From contig CAKRIZ010000015.1 of assembly GCA_934351445.1 (NCBI GenBank), positions 1-45,484 on the forward strand: a stretch of 45,484 nucleotides of DNA, read 5' to 3'. This document shows, piece by piece, positions 1-8,674 of this stretch. The translations under genes were made by a program, and so were the position numbers. This DNA comes from an uncultured Eubacterium sp. (GTDB lineage: Bacteria; Bacillota; Clostridia; Lachnospirales; Lachnospiraceae). The notes below the pieces were generated by a model, which saw only the letters and a program-made list of their open reading frames with translations, was not told the origin of the DNA and did not search any database. Positions within the stretch are counted from its first letter, which is position 1. Each line of letters begins with the position of its first letter.

Positions 1-4
1 AAAC

Positions 5-76
5 GGTTCGTTGGTCAAGCGGTTAAGACGCCGCCCTCTCACGGCGGAAACACGGGTTCGATTCCCGTACGGACTG
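5..76 (+). tRNA. tRNA-Glu (anticodon CTC)
   Basis: The sequence folds as a complete cloverleaf. The acceptor arms are 5-11 and 69-75, the anticodon stem is 31-35/43-47, and the T arm contains GGTTCGATTCC. The seven-base anticodon loop at 36-42 carries CTC at 38-40, which reads GAG (Glu). The first acceptor pair is G-U, which is common in bacterial tRNA-Glu, and the fourth is a U-G wobble. The CCA end is not encoded, so it must be added after transcription. A terminator follows within a few bases, so this is the last or only tRNA of its transcript. Confidence 0.95.
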
Positions 77-78
77 CG

Positions 79-130
79 AAAGGAATTTCTCGATTGTGGA
101 CTCGATTGAGAAGTTCCTTTTATTTTTTCT
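79..130 (+). terminator. Intrinsic terminator of the tRNA-Glu transcript
   Basis: The arms AAAGGAATTTCTC (79-91) and GAGAAGTTCCTTT (108-120) form a long stem with one mismatch, followed by a T-rich tract (TATTTTTTCTTTTTTT). This separates the tRNA from the rimP operon. Confidence 0.88.
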
Positions 131-138
131 TTTTTTAC

Positions 139-167
139 TTGCATTTACAGTGTAGAAGTGTTACACT
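139..167 (+). promoter_or_regulatory. Probable sigma-A promoter of the rimP-nusA-infB operon
   Basis: A TTGCAT -35 box (139-144) and a TACACT -10 box (162-167) are separated by 17 bases, placing the start of transcription near 174. A short inverted repeat CAGTGTA (148-154)/TACACTG (162-168) overlaps the -10 box and could be an operator, although it may be chance. Confidence 0.6.
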
Positions 168-195
168 GGCAATAGTTGAATATGTTACTAGTTAT

Positions 196-220
196 GAGAG
201 TGGGTTGAAAGCCCACTCTT
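196..220 (+). promoter_or_regulatory. Leader hairpin upstream of rimP
   Basis: AGAGTGGG (197-204) pairs perfectly with CCCACTCT (212-219) around a short loop and is followed by a weakly T-rich stretch (TATTTGTTG). A GAGTGGG/CCCACTC hairpin before rimP is a recurring feature of Firmicutes as I recall it. Here the T tract is interrupted, so the hairpin may be a weak attenuator, a processing site or a stabiliser. The structure is seen; its function is inferred. Confidence 0.6.
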
Positions 221-252
221 ATTTGTTGTAGAAGATGAAGGAAGGTGAGACG

Positions 253-720
253 ATGTCAAAAAGACAGGACTATGAGGAGCAGACTGAGCGTCTGTTGCTG
301 CCGATTCTTGAAAAGTATGGGTTTGATCTGTATGATGTGGAATATGTGAAGGAAGGCAGTACAAATTATCTGAGAGCTTATATTGATAAGCCGGGGGGAA
401 TCGCAGTGAATGATTGCGAGACAGTGGCAAGGGAGATGAATCCACTGTTGGATGAGAAAGATTATATTCCGGATTCTTATGTATTTGAGGTGAGTTCACC
501 GGGGCTCGGCAGACCGTTGAAAAAAGACAAACATCTGGAAAAAAGTATCGGTGAGGAGGTAGAAATCCATACTTTCCGTCCGATCAACCATGAGAAACAG
601 TTTTTTGGTTATTTGAAGCGCTTTGATGCAGACAATATTGTCATTGAGGATGAAGATGAAACAGAACTTACTTTTGCCAGAACAGATATTGCCTTGATTC
701 GGCTGGCACTTGATTTTTAG
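253..720 (+). CDS. rimP: Ribosome maturation factor RimP
   Basis: This 155-residue protein matches RimP in length and in its hallmark EVSSPGLGRPL segment, which lies between the N-terminal alpha/beta domain and the C-terminal SH3-like barrel. RimP acts in the cytoplasm on 30S subunit maturation, around the S12/S19 assembly steps. An upstream in-frame ATG at 235 would add six residues, but GGAAGGTGA at 240-248 is well placed for the ATG at 253, so that start is used. It is the first gene of the nusA-infB operon and ends 15 bases before nusA. Confidence 0.95.
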   Translation: MSKRQDYEEQTERLLLPILEKYGFDLYDVEYVKEGSTNYLRAYIDKPGGIAVNDCETVAREMNPLLDEKDYIPDSYVFEVSSPGLGRPLKKDKHLEKSIGEEVEIHTFRPINHEKQFFGYLKRFDADNIVIEDEDETELTFARTDIALIRLALDF

Positions 721-735
721 GAGGAAAAGGGAAAA

Positions 736-1986
736 ATGAAGAATGAATTATTAGAGGCACTGAACATTTTAGAGCAGGAGAAAAATATCAGCAAGGATAC
801 TTTGATTGAGGCGATCGAGAATTCACTGGTGACAGCCTGCAAAAATCACTTTGGCAAATCGGATAATATCAAAGTAGATATGGATCCTGAGACCTGCGAG
901 TATCATGTATACCAGACGAAGACAGTTGTTGATGAAGTCACAGATCCGGTGATGGAGGTCAGTCTGGCAAAGGCAAAGATGATTGATTCCAAGTATGAGA
1001 TCGGTGACACCATCAATTTCGAGATCAAATCACAGGAGTTCGGACGTATCGCTACAATGAATGCCAAGAATGTGATCCTCCAGAAGATCCGTGAGGAGGA
1101 GCGCAAGGTATTATACAGTGAGTATTACAGTAAGGAAAAGGATATCGTAACAGGTATTGTACAGCGCTATATCGGCAAGAATGTCAGCATCAATTTAGGA
1201 AAGGTCGATGCGATACTGACAGAGAATGAGCAGGTAAAGGGTGAGGTATTCCAGCCTACGGAACGTATTAAATTATATGTATTGGAAGTAAAACTTACAC
1301 CCAAGGGACCTAAGATTCTCGTATCGAGAACTCATCCGGAACTGGTAAAGCGTCTGTTTGAGTCAGAGGTGGCTGAAGTAAAGGATGGTATTGTAGAGAT
1401 CAAGAGCATCGCCAGGGAAGCAGGAAGCAGAACGAAGATAGCTGTATATTCCAATGATCCGGATGTCGATGCAGTCGGTGCATGTGTCGGTTTAAATGGC
1501 GCCAGAGTCAATGCCATTGTCAACGAGCTGCGCGGTGAGAAGATCGATATCATTAACTGGAATGAGAATCCTGCGATGCTGATCGAAAATGCACTCAGCC
1601 CTGCCAAGGTCATTTCGGTGATTGCAGATGCAGAGGAAAAGAGTGCGAAAGTCGTAGTTCCGGATTATCAGCTCTCACTTGCGATCGGTAAGGAAGGCCA
1701 GAATGCACGTCTGGCAGCCAGACTGACCGGATTCAAGATTGATATCAAGTCTGAGACACAGGCACGTGAAGCCGGTGATTTCATGGATTATGAGAATGAT
1801 TATGAAGATGAAGAGTACTACGAGGATGAGGAGTACTACGACGAGGACGGCGGGTATTACGATGAAAATGGTGAGTATGCCGACAGTGAGTATTCAGAGG
1901 ACGGCAGTTACGAAGACAGTGAGTATGTAGAAGAAGATAATGCTGACGGTGAATACACGGAAGGTGAATATGCCGACAAAGAGTAA
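736..1986 (+). CDS. nusA: Transcription termination/antitermination factor NusA
   Basis: The protein has 416 residues. In order it shows the RNA-polymerase-binding N-terminal domain (about 1-125), an S1 domain (about 133-200), and two KH domains containing VGLNGARVNAI and IGKEGQNARLA. NusA binds RNA polymerase and nascent RNA to tune pausing and termination. From about residue 349 there is a roughly 65-residue tail made almost entirely of Asp, Glu, Tyr, Gly and Ser. It replaces the short end of typical Firmicutes NusA (about 370 residues) and carries no known domain. A GAGGAAAAGG Shine-Dalgarno lies before the ATG. The 3' end overlaps ylxR by 17 bases. Confidence 0.97.
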   Translation: MKNELLEALNILEQEKNISKDTLIEAIENSLVTACKNHFGKSDNIKVDMDPETCEYHVYQTKTVVDEVTDPVMEVSLAKAKMIDSKYEIGDTINFEIKSQEFGRIATMNAKNVILQKIREEERKVLYSEYYSKEKDIVTGIVQRYIGKNVSINLGKVDAILTENEQVKGEVFQPTERIKLYVLEVKLTPKGPKILVSRTHPELVKRLFESEVAEVKDGIVEIKSIAREAGSRTKIAVYSNDPDVDAVGACVGLNGARVNAIVNELRGEKIDIINWNENPAMLIENALSPAKVISVIADAEEKSAKVVVPDYQLSLAIGKEGQNARLAARLTGFKIDIKSETQAREAGDFMDYENDYEDEEYYEDEEYYDEDGGYYDENGEYADSEYSEDGSYEDSEYVEEDNADGEYTEGEYADKE

Positions 1987-2272
1987 TACAAAGAATAAAA
2001 AAATTCCGATGAGGCAGTGTGTAGGCTGCGGACAGATGAATGAAAAACGTCAGATGTACCGGGTGATCAAAACCCGGGAGAATGAACTGCTGTTAGACAA
2101 GACCGGGCGGAAAAACGGCCGCGGTGCGTATGTCTGTCCAAATATGGAATGTCTGCAGAAGGCAATCCGGTCCAGAGGACTGGAGCGTTCGTTTAAGATG
2201 CAGATACCAAAAGAGGTCTATGATGCCCTGCAAAAGGAGATGAAGTGTGCTGATGCAGAATCAGATGAATAA
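1970..2272 (+). CDS. ylxR: YlxR/RnpM family RNA-binding protein (DUF448)
   Basis: This 100-residue basic protein carries the family signature MRQCVGCGQ near the N terminus and GRGAYVCP in the middle. The two CxxC-like segments fit the YlxR fold. The family is linked to RNase P modulation in Bacillus (the RnpM name) and is almost always found next to nusA. The open frame extends upstream to 1940, but the ATG at 1970 has GGAAGGTG just before it, so translation probably starts inside the end of nusA. It overlaps the next gene, which suggests coupled translation. Confidence 0.9.
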   Translation: MPTKSNTKNKKIPMRQCVGCGQMNEKRQMYRVIKTRENELLLDKTGRKNGRGAYVCPNMECLQKAIRSRGLERSFKMQIPKEVYDALQKEMKCADAESDE

Positions 2273-2618
2273 AACGAGACCGGACAGGGTACTGTCCATG
2301 CTGGGAATTGCTGCAAAAGCAGGAAAAATTGTAAGTGGCGAATTCGCAACCGAACATGCGGTCAAGTCAGCAACCGCGTATCTGGTCGTGATCGCTGCCG
2401 ATGCATCAGCAAATACAGAAAAAAAGTTTCGGGATATGACCGGGTTTTACGAAGTGCCGATGGTCACATACGGCACAAAAGAAACGCTCGGTGGCTGTAT
2501 CGGTAAAGATTATCGTTCGTCACTCGCTGTGACAGATGAAAAGCTTGCCGAGGCAGTGGAAAAGAAGTTGCGGGCTCAGGCAGAACTGATGGATGCTGCC
2601 GAAGCCGGAAGAATATGA
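2247..2618 (+). CDS. ylxQ: L7Ae/YlxQ family K-turn-binding ribosomal protein
   Basis: The protein has 123 residues with the L7Ae/L30e/Gadd45 fold signature: RVLSMLGIAAKAGKIVSG at the N terminus, then a central LVVIAADAS strand. Bacillus YlxQ binds kink-turn RNA and is not essential. The start is ambiguous. GTG at 2247 sits six bases after AAAGGAGA (2234-2240). ATG at 2253 and ATG at 2265 are also in frame, and the conserved part begins just after the last of these. It overlaps ylxR by 26 bases, as is usual for this operon. Confidence 0.88.
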   Translation: MLMQNQMNKTRPDRVLSMLGIAAKAGKIVSGEFATEHAVKSATAYLVVIAADASANTEKKFRDMTGFYEVPMVTYGTKETLGGCIGKDYRSSLAVTDEKLAEAVEKKLRAQAELMDAAEAGRI

Positions 2619-2638
2619 TACACGGAGGTAGTTAGTTT

Positions 2639-5431
2639 ATGGCAAAACGAGTATATGAACTTGCAAAGGAGATTGGTGTGGATAATACCTCACTGATGCA
2701 GTTCCTCAAAGATAATAATATTGCGGTCAAAAGTCATATGAGTAATCTGGATGATGATGCGATCGCAAAGGTACAGAGTGATTTTAAAAAGCCGGTGATG
2801 AAAGCAGCTCCGCAGCATAAGGCGTCTGCAGAGGAGGAAAAGGCACCGGAGCGCCCGAAAAAAAAGGCGAGCATCACTGCTGTATTTAATCCACAGAACA
2901 GTAAAAATATGAAGGATCGAAAGCCTGCGCAGAAGCGTCCGGCAGGAGAACGTCCGACCCGTCCGGCAGGAGAACGTCCGACCCGTCCGGCAGGAGAACG
3001 CCCGACCCGTCCGGCAGGAGAGCGCCCGGCAAAGCCGACGGGAGAACGCCCGGCTCGTCCGGCAGGAGAGCGTCCGGCTCGTCCGGCAGGAGAGCGCCCG
3101 GCAAAGCCGACAGGAGAACGCCCGGCTCGTCCGGCAGGAGAACGTCCGGCTCGTCCGCTGGGAGACCGCATGATGGGAGAGCGTCCGACCCTTCGCCTGA
3201 CCGGAGAGAGAGTCAATGTTGAGAGCACGACACGTTCCAACAACGATCGTGGCACACGCCCTGCACGTGCAAATGACAACCGTCCAAACAGAGGTGATGG
3301 CAATGACAAAAATGAGAGAATGGATCGCAGGGATCGCAAAGATGGGCAGAATTATCGCGGCGGTTCCAATTATAATCAAGGTGATAGAGGTAACAATCGA
3401 TTCGGTGGCAATCGCCAGGAAAAATCTGGCGGACAGCGATTCGACCGCGAGTTAAACAAGTTTAATAAGGATTCTGCGAAGGCAGCTCCCGATGAGGTAC
3501 GTACAAAGGAGAGCCGCGACAACAACCGCAAGAAAAATAACAACAATAATAATACCAAGAAGGATTACGATAAGCTCGGCAGCAAGAAGCAGGAGCGTTT
3601 TGTAAATCTGGAGAAACAGACCGGACATAAAAAGCGAAATGCGATTCCCCAGCAGCCGGCTGCAAAAGAAGATGATACAATTAAACAGATTACGCTTCCG
3701 GAGCATATGACGATCAAGGAACTGGCAGACCGTATGAAAGTGCAGGCTTCCGTATTGATCAAGAAGCTGTTTTTAAAGGGTCAGATGGTGACAGTCAACA
3801 ATGATATCAGCTATGAAGAAGCAGAGGAGATCGCTTTAGAATTTAACTTTATTGCAGAACCTGAAGAGAAGATTGATGTCATTGCAGAACTGTTAAAAGA
3901 GAATGAAGAGGATACGGATGCAATGGTATCACGTCCGCCGGTTGTCTGTGTCATGGGTCATGTCGATCATGGTAAGACTTCCTTGCTGGATGCGATCCGC
4001 CATACAAAGGTGACTGATAAAGAGGCTGGCGGTATCACGCAGGCGATCGGTGCCTATATCGTGACTGCAAACGGCCAGAAGATCACATTCCTTGATACAC
4101 CCGGCCATGAGGCATTTACTGCCATGCGTATGCGGGGTGCCAATTCTACAGATATCGCAATACTGGTCGTAGCTGCAGATGATGGTGTGATGCCGCAGAC
4201 CGTAGAGGCGATCAACCATGCAAAGGCAGCCGGAGTCGAGATCATCGTTGCAGTCAACAAGATCGATAAACCGGCAGCAAATATCGATAAAGTAAAGCAG
4301 GAGTTATCCGAGTACGACTTGATCCCTGAGGATTGGGGCGGCAGCACGATCTTCTGTCCGGTATCTGCACATACCAAGGAAGGTATCGACAACTTGCTGG
4401 ATATGATTCTGCTCACGGCAGAAGTATTGGAGCTCAAGGCGAACCCGAAACGTAATGCGAGAGGTCTTGTGATTGAGGCACAGCTGGATAAGGGACGCGG
4501 AGCTGTTGCGACAGTACTCGTACAGAAGGGTACACTGAAGGTTGGACAGCCGATCGCCTGTGGCAGCAGCTACGGAAAAGTACGTGCGATGATCGATGAT
4601 AATGGAAGACGTGTCAAAGAGGCAGGTCCGTCTACTCCGGTAGAGATTCTCGGACTGAATAATGTTCCGGATGCCGGTGAGACATTTGTCGCTATGGAAT
4701 CAGAGAAAGAGGCAAAGGCATTTGCTGACACTTATATCTCCGAGAGCAAGAACAAGCTGATTGAGGAGACAAAGGCAAAGATGTCCCTGGATGATCTGTT
4801 CTCACAGATCCAGTCCGGAAATGTCAAGGAACTGAATATTATCGTAAAGGCAGATGTGCAGGGATCCGTAGAGGCTGTCAAGCAGTCACTCGTCAAGCTG
4901 TCGAATGATGAAGTTGTCGTAAAGGTCATCCATGGCGGTGTAGGTGCGATCAACGAATCCGATGTCATCCTGGCATCCGCATCCAATGCGATTATTATTG
5001 GATTTAATGTCAGACCCGATCCTATGGCCAAGGCTACCGCAGAACGTGAAGGTGTAGATGTACGTCTGTACAAGGTCATCTACAATGCGATCGAGGATGT
5101 AGAGGCAGCGATGAAGGGTATGTTAGACCCGATCTTTGAGGAGAAGGTCATCGGCCATGCAGAAGTACGACAGATCTTCAAGGCATCCGGTGTCGGCAAT
5201 ATTGCCGGTTCCTATGTGCTGGACGGAGTATTCGAGCGCGGCTGCAAAGTACGTGTCATGCGTGAAGGAGAGAAGATCTTTGAAGGAGATCTGGCTTCCC
5301 TGAAGCGCTTCAAGGATGATGTAAAAGAAGTCAAGACCGGCTATGAGTGTGGTCTGGTACTGGATGGATTTAACGATATCCAAGAGCTGGATATTATTGA
5401 AGCATATAAGATGGTGGAGGTACCCCGCTAA
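2639..5431 (+). CDS. infB: Translation initiation factor IF-2
   Basis: The protein has 930 residues. It has an IF2N helical domain (about 1-50), a long low-complexity linker, a second IF2N-like domain (about 350-400), then the GTPase core with GHVDHGKT (440-447), DTPGHEAF and NKID, followed by the beta-barrel and C-terminal fMet-tRNA-binding domains. IF-2 delivers initiator tRNA to the 30S subunit and promotes 50S joining. The linker at residues 103-174 is a tandem array of the octapeptide GERPxxPx, followed by an Asn/Arg/Asp-rich stretch. GGAGGT precedes the ATG. The array makes this IF-2 longer than the 716 residues of B. subtilis. Confidence 0.98.
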   Translation: MAKRVYELAKEIGVDNTSLMQFLKDNNIAVKSHMSNLDDDAIAKVQSDFKKPVMKAAPQHKASAEEEKAPERPKKKASITAVFNPQNSKNMKDRKPAQKRPAGERPTRPAGERPTRPAGERPTRPAGERPAKPTGERPARPAGERPARPAGERPAKPTGERPARPAGERPARPLGDRMMGERPTLRLTGERVNVESTTRSNNDRGTRPARANDNRPNRGDGNDKNERMDRRDRKDGQNYRGGSNYNQGDRGNNRFGGNRQEKSGGQRFDRELNKFNKDSAKAAPDEVRTKESRDNNRKKNNNNNNTKKDYDKLGSKKQERFVNLEKQTGHKKRNAIPQQPAAKEDDTIKQITLPEHMTIKELADRMKVQASVLIKKLFLKGQMVTVNNDISYEEAEEIALEFNFIAEPEEKIDVIAELLKENEEDTDAMVSRPPVVCVMGHVDHGKTSLLDAIRHTKVTDKEAGGITQAIGAYIVTANGQKITFLDTPGHEAFTAMRMRGANSTDIAILVVAADDGVMPQTVEAINHAKAAGVEIIVAVNKIDKPAANIDKVKQELSEYDLIPEDWGGSTIFCPVSAHTKEGIDNLLDMILLTAEVLELKANPKRNARGLVIEAQLDKGRGAVATVLVQKGTLKVGQPIACGSSYGKVRAMIDDNGRRVKEAGPSTPVEILGLNNVPDAGETFVAMESEKEAKAFADTYISESKNKLIEETKAKMSLDDLFSQIQSGNVKELNIIVKADVQGSVEAVKQSLVKLSNDEVVVKVIHGGVGAINESDVILASASNAIIIGFNVRPDPMAKATAEREGVDVRLYKVIYNAIEDVEAAMKGMLDPIFEEKVIGHAEVRQIFKASGVGNIAGSYVLDGVFERGCKVRVMREGEKIFEGDLASLKRFKDDVKEVKTGYECGLVLDGFNDIQELDIIEAYKMVEVPR
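2945..3160 (+). repeat. Nine-unit 24-base tandem repeat inside infB
   Basis: Nine in-frame copies of a 24-base unit encode GERPTRPA (three), GERPAKPT (two), GERPARPA (three) and GERPARPL (one). The last copies run into degenerate GDRMM and GERPTLRLT segments. The order TRPA x3, AKPT, ARPA x2, AKPT, ARPA, ARPL looks like expansion by slippage plus a duplicated block of units. Confidence 0.93.
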
Positions 5432-5433
5432 TT

Positions 5434-5811
5434 ATGAGAAAAAACAGCATTAAAAATACGAGAATCAACGAAGAAGTGCATCGTGAACTCTCGAATATTA
5501 TACGTGGTGAGATCAAAGATCCTCGCATCCACCCCATGACAAGTGTCGTGGCGGTGGAGGTGGCACCGGATCTCAAGACCTGTAAAGCATATATCAGTGT
5601 GCTGGGTGATGAGGAAGCACAGAAGAACACATTGGCAGGACTTCGCAGTGCAGAAGGGTATATCCGACGTACACTGGCGAAAAATATCAATCTGCGCAAT
5701 ACACCGGAGGTTAAGTTTATTATGGATCAGTCGATCGCATACGGTGTAAAGATGTCAAAGCTGATCGATGAGGTCAATCATGGAAAAGGTGAAGCACATG
5801 AAGAAGATTGA
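5434..5811 (+). CDS. rbfA: 30S ribosome-binding factor RbfA
   Basis: This 125-residue protein shows the RbfA pattern: RINEEVHRELSNII at the N terminus, DPRI near residue 30, and a KH-like core ending in PEVKFIMDQSIAYG. RbfA binds the 5' end region of 16S rRNA during late 30S maturation. It starts two bases after the infB stop, with GGAGGT inside the end of infB as its ribosome binding site. Its own 3' end overlaps the next gene by 14 bases when the preferred downstream start is used. Confidence 0.95.
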   Translation: MRKNSIKNTRINEEVHRELSNIIRGEIKDPRIHPMTSVVAVEVAPDLKTCKAYISVLGDEEAQKNTLAGLRSAEGYIRRTLAKNINLRNTPEVKFIMDQSIAYGVKMSKLIDEVNHGKGEAHEED

Positions 5812-6757
5812 TGAATGGATGGATGGCACGACATCCGTAGCGATCGCCGGACACGTAAAGCCGGATGGGGATTGTGTCGGCTCTACGCTGGCACTGTACA
5901 ATTATATCAGGGATAACTATCTGGATATTGAAGTATGTCTGTATCTGGAACCGATTCCGAACCTGTTCCGTTTTTTGAATCGTGCGGATGAGATTGTCAG
6001 TGATTACTCAGGGGAACAGGTCTATGATCTGTTTTTCGCACTGGACTGTGGCGACAGAGGGCGGCTCGGCGAAGCAGTCCGCTATTTTGACAGTGCAAGA
6101 CATACAGTCTGTGTGGATCATCATATCAGCAACCAGAGTTTTGCAGATGACAATCGGATCGTGCCGGAGGCGAGCTCCACATCGGAACTGATCTATGGTT
6201 TGTTAGACGAACAGAAGATCACAAAAGAGATCGCAGAATGTCTCTATGTAGGTATTATCCACGATACCGGTGTCTTCCAGTACTCATGTACGTCTTCCAG
6301 GACGATGAACATTGCCGGCAAGCTCATGGATAAGGGCATCGACTATCCGACGATCGTAGATAAAACATTTTTTGAAAAGACCTTTGAACAGAACCAGATA
6401 CTGGCCTGTGCATTGCTGAAGGCAAAGCGGTATTTTGATGACCGCTGTATCGCCAGTGTGATCACGGGAGAAGATATGGACACATACCATGCGCTGCCAA
6501 AGCACTTAGAAGGCATCGTTGCGCAGCTGCGCAGTACAAAAGGCGTAGATGTGGCGATCCTGCTGTATGAGAATACGGACGGAAGCTACAAAGCGTCCTT
6601 GCGGACGAACGGAGCTGTGGATGTGGCAGCCATCTGTGGCAGACATGGCGGTGGAGGTCATGTGCGTGCTGCCGGGGCGACACTGCACGGTGAACCGGAG
6701 CAGCTCTTGCACATGCTGCTAAGTGATGTAGAGGAACAGTTGCAGGCGCAGCAGTGA
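5798..6757 (+). CDS. nrnA: DHH/DHHA1 phosphoesterase NrnA (nanoRNase / pAp phosphatase)
   Basis: This 319-residue protein has the DHH core (GHVKPDGDCVGS near residue 20, ALDCGDRGRLG, VDHHISN) and a C-terminal DHHA1 domain with GRHGGGGHVRAAG. NrnA-type enzymes degrade 2-5 nt RNA to mononucleotides and, in Bacillus, dephosphorylate 3'-phosphoadenosine-5'-phosphate. Some relatives cleave the linear c-di-AMP product pApA. In-frame starts exist at 5768 and 5780, but AAAAGGTGA at 5785-5793 favours the ATG at 5798. Its place between rbfA and truB is the usual Firmicutes order. Confidence 0.93.
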   Translation: MKKIDEWMDGTTSVAIAGHVKPDGDCVGSTLALYNYIRDNYLDIEVCLYLEPIPNLFRFLNRADEIVSDYSGEQVYDLFFALDCGDRGRLGEAVRYFDSARHTVCVDHHISNQSFADDNRIVPEASSTSELIYGLLDEQKITKEIAECLYVGIIHDTGVFQYSCTSSRTMNIAGKLMDKGIDYPTIVDKTFFEKTFEQNQILACALLKAKRYFDDRCIASVITGEDMDTYHALPKHLEGIVAQLRSTKGVDVAILLYENTDGSYKASLRTNGAVDVAAICGRHGGGGHVRAAGATLHGEPEQLLHMLLSDVEEQLQAQQ

Positions 6758-6774
6758 AGGAACAGAAAACTCTT

Positions 6775-7695
6775 ATGAATGGAATCATTAACGTATATAA
6801 AGAAGCCGGTTATACATCCTTTGATGTGGTTGCAAAGCTAAGAGGGATTCTCCGGGAAAAAAGGATTGGACATACAGGAACGCTCGATCCGGAGGCAACG
6901 GGTGTATTGCCGGTGTGCGTCGGAAATGCGACAAAAGTGTGCGCGATTCTGACAGATAAGGATAAAGTATACGAGGCTGTGCTTCATCTGGGACTCACAA
7001 CAGACACGCAGGATGCGACAGGAACGGTGCTCAGTGACCACAGTGAACAGGCAATGCGGCTGGATGAACAGACGGTGCGTGATACGGTCATGGATTTTGT
7101 CGGTATTTACGAACAGATCCCACCGATGTATTCGGCATTGAAGGTCGGTGGCAGAAAATTGTGTGATCTGGCGCGGGAAGGCATTGAGGTAGAGCGCAAG
7201 GCGCGTACCGTACAGATCTACGAGATCACGATCTCCAAAGTCGATCTGCCTGATGTGACCATGCAGGTGCACTGCTCGAAAGGAACCTATATCCGTACCC
7301 TGTGTGCAGACATCGGGGAGCGGCTTGGGGTCGGCGGCATGATGCAGTCATTGGTTCGTACCCGTGTGAGCTGTTTTTCATTGAAAGAGGCACATACACT
7401 GGCTCAGATCGAGCATTACCGTGACCAGGGACTCTTAGATGAGATCCTGCTGCCGGTGGATGGCGTGTTTGGGCAGTATCCGGGACTTCAGATCGCAGAT
7501 TCGCCCCAGGCACAAAAAAAGCTGTGTAACGGAAACCGGCTTGCAACAGAAGATCTGGCAGCTGGCTGTCGTGAAACCGTAGGCGGTGAGACGGTGAAGC
7601 TGTGCCGTGTGTATGATACGCAGGGAAAATTTTGCGGCATCTACGAATGGGATGGACAGCGCGGTGATTATAAATGCAAAAAAATGTTTTTGTAA
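6775..7695 (+). CDS. truB: tRNA pseudouridine-55 synthase TruB
   Basis: With the start at 6775 the protein has 306 residues and begins [15 protein letters not shown], the conserved TruB opening. Motif I ([11 protein letters not shown]) contains the catalytic Asp38, and the [14 protein letters not shown] and KGTYIRTL motifs follow. The enzyme makes pseudouridine 55 in the tRNA T loop. An in-frame GTG at 6754 overlaps the nrnA stop and would add seven residues. GAAGGAA lies at 6757-6763, a somewhat long distance from the ATG. Translation may be coupled to nrnA. Confidence 0.95.
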   Translation: MNGIINVYKEAGYTSFDVVAKLRGILREKRIGHTGTLDPEATGVLPVCVGNATKVCAILTDKDKVYEAVLHLGLTTDTQDATGTVLSDHSEQAMRLDEQTVRDTVMDFVGIYEQIPPMYSALKVGGRKLCDLAREGIEVERKARTVQIYEITISKVDLPDVTMQVHCSKGTYIRTLCADIGERLGVGGMMQSLVRTRVSCFSLKEAHTLAQIEHYRDQGLLDEILLPVDGVFGQYPGLQIADSPQAQKKLCNGNRLATEDLAAGCRETVGGETVKLCRVYDTQGKFCGIYEWDGQRGDYKCKKMFL

Positions 7696-7708
7696 GAAGG
7701 ATATACCA

Positions 7709-8641
7709 ATGATTTGCTTTGAAAAAATAGAACAATTTCATATCAGTGAACCGACTGCGATTACGATCGGCAAATTCGATGGACTCCACAGAGGCCATGA
7801 AGAACTGATCCGCAGACTGTTAGACAAACGTAAGCAGGGCTTAAAAGCAGTGGCATTTACGTTTGACATTCCCCCGAAGAAGCTGACAGATGGCGATTAC
7901 CTGCAGCTTTTGTCCACAAATGAGGAGAAGCAGGCGCTGTTTGCAGAACGCGGTATGGATTATCTGTTACGGTGTCCGTTTACACCGCAGGTCATGAGTA
8001 TGGAGCCGGAAAAATTTGTGGAATGGATTGTGCGCGAACTGAATGTAAAGAGTATCGTAGTCGGTGAAGACTGCGGATTCGGACACAAAAGACGTGGTGA
8101 TTGCAGACTGCTTGCACAGCTTGCACCGGAATATGGCTATGAACTGGAGGTCGTAAAAAAGATCCAGTTTGACGGCAGGGACATCAGCAGCACGTATATC
8201 CGGGAAGAGATTTTGAAAGGAAATATGGAGACGGCTGCCATGCTGCTCGGCCATCCGTATTCAATCGATGGCACGGTGGAGACCGGCAACCAGATCGGAC
8301 GTACGATCGGTATTCCGACAGCAAATATTGAGGCAGAGCCGGACAAGCTGCTGCCGCCGTTTGGTGTCTATGCGGCATCCATTGATATTCGCGGTGAGCG
8401 GTATTATGGGATCGCTGATATTGGCAGAAAGCCAACCATCAAGCCTAAACATGGCGATCAGAATCCGATCGGAGTCGAGATGCATATTTTGCATTTTGAT
8501 CAGGATATTTACTGTGAACCGGTACGGATATCCTTCCATGCATTTGAACGGCCGGAAGTCAAATTCGATTCGATTTCAGACTTGCAGGCACAGATCAAAA
8601 GGGATATAGTATTTAGTGAACAGTTTTTTGATAAAATTTAG
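7709..8641 (+). CDS. ribF: Bifunctional riboflavin kinase / FAD synthetase
   Basis: The protein has 310 residues. The N-terminal FAD synthetase domain carries TIGKFDGLHRGH (the nucleotidyltransferase HxGH-type motif at 25-30), and the C-terminal riboflavin kinase domain contains GRTIGIPTANIE and FGVYA. It converts riboflavin to FMN and then FAD, cofactors needed by the hydrogenase subunit and two flavoproteins in this window. The open frame extends upstream to 7607 inside truB, but AGAAGGATAT precedes the ATG at 7709. In many Firmicutes rpsO and pnp follow ribF; here they lie about 14 kb away. Confidence 0.95.
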   Translation: MICFEKIEQFHISEPTAITIGKFDGLHRGHEELIRRLLDKRKQGLKAVAFTFDIPPKKLTDGDYLQLLSTNEEKQALFAERGMDYLLRCPFTPQVMSMEPEKFVEWIVRELNVKSIVVGEDCGFGHKRRGDCRLLAQLAPEYGYELEVVKKIQFDGRDISSTYIREEILKGNMETAAMLLGHPYSIDGTVETGNQIGRTIGIPTANIEAEPDKLLPPFGVYAASIDIRGERYYGIADIGRKPTIKPKHGDQNPIGVEMHILHFDQDIYCEPVRISFHAFERPEVKFDSISDLQAQIKRDIVFSEQFFDKI

Positions 8642-8674
8642 CGATTGCGGCAGAATAACAAAAGAGGAGTAAAT

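Noticed and set aside
2945..3160. CRISPR-like periodic repeats
   Set aside because: The repeat is a 24-base in-frame coding unit with no spacers, inside infB.
2690..3379. Long minus-strand open frames with repeats opposite infB
   Set aside because: They are antisense shadows of the GERPxxPx array, where a regular codon pattern keeps other frames open; no ribosome binding site or recognisable protein.
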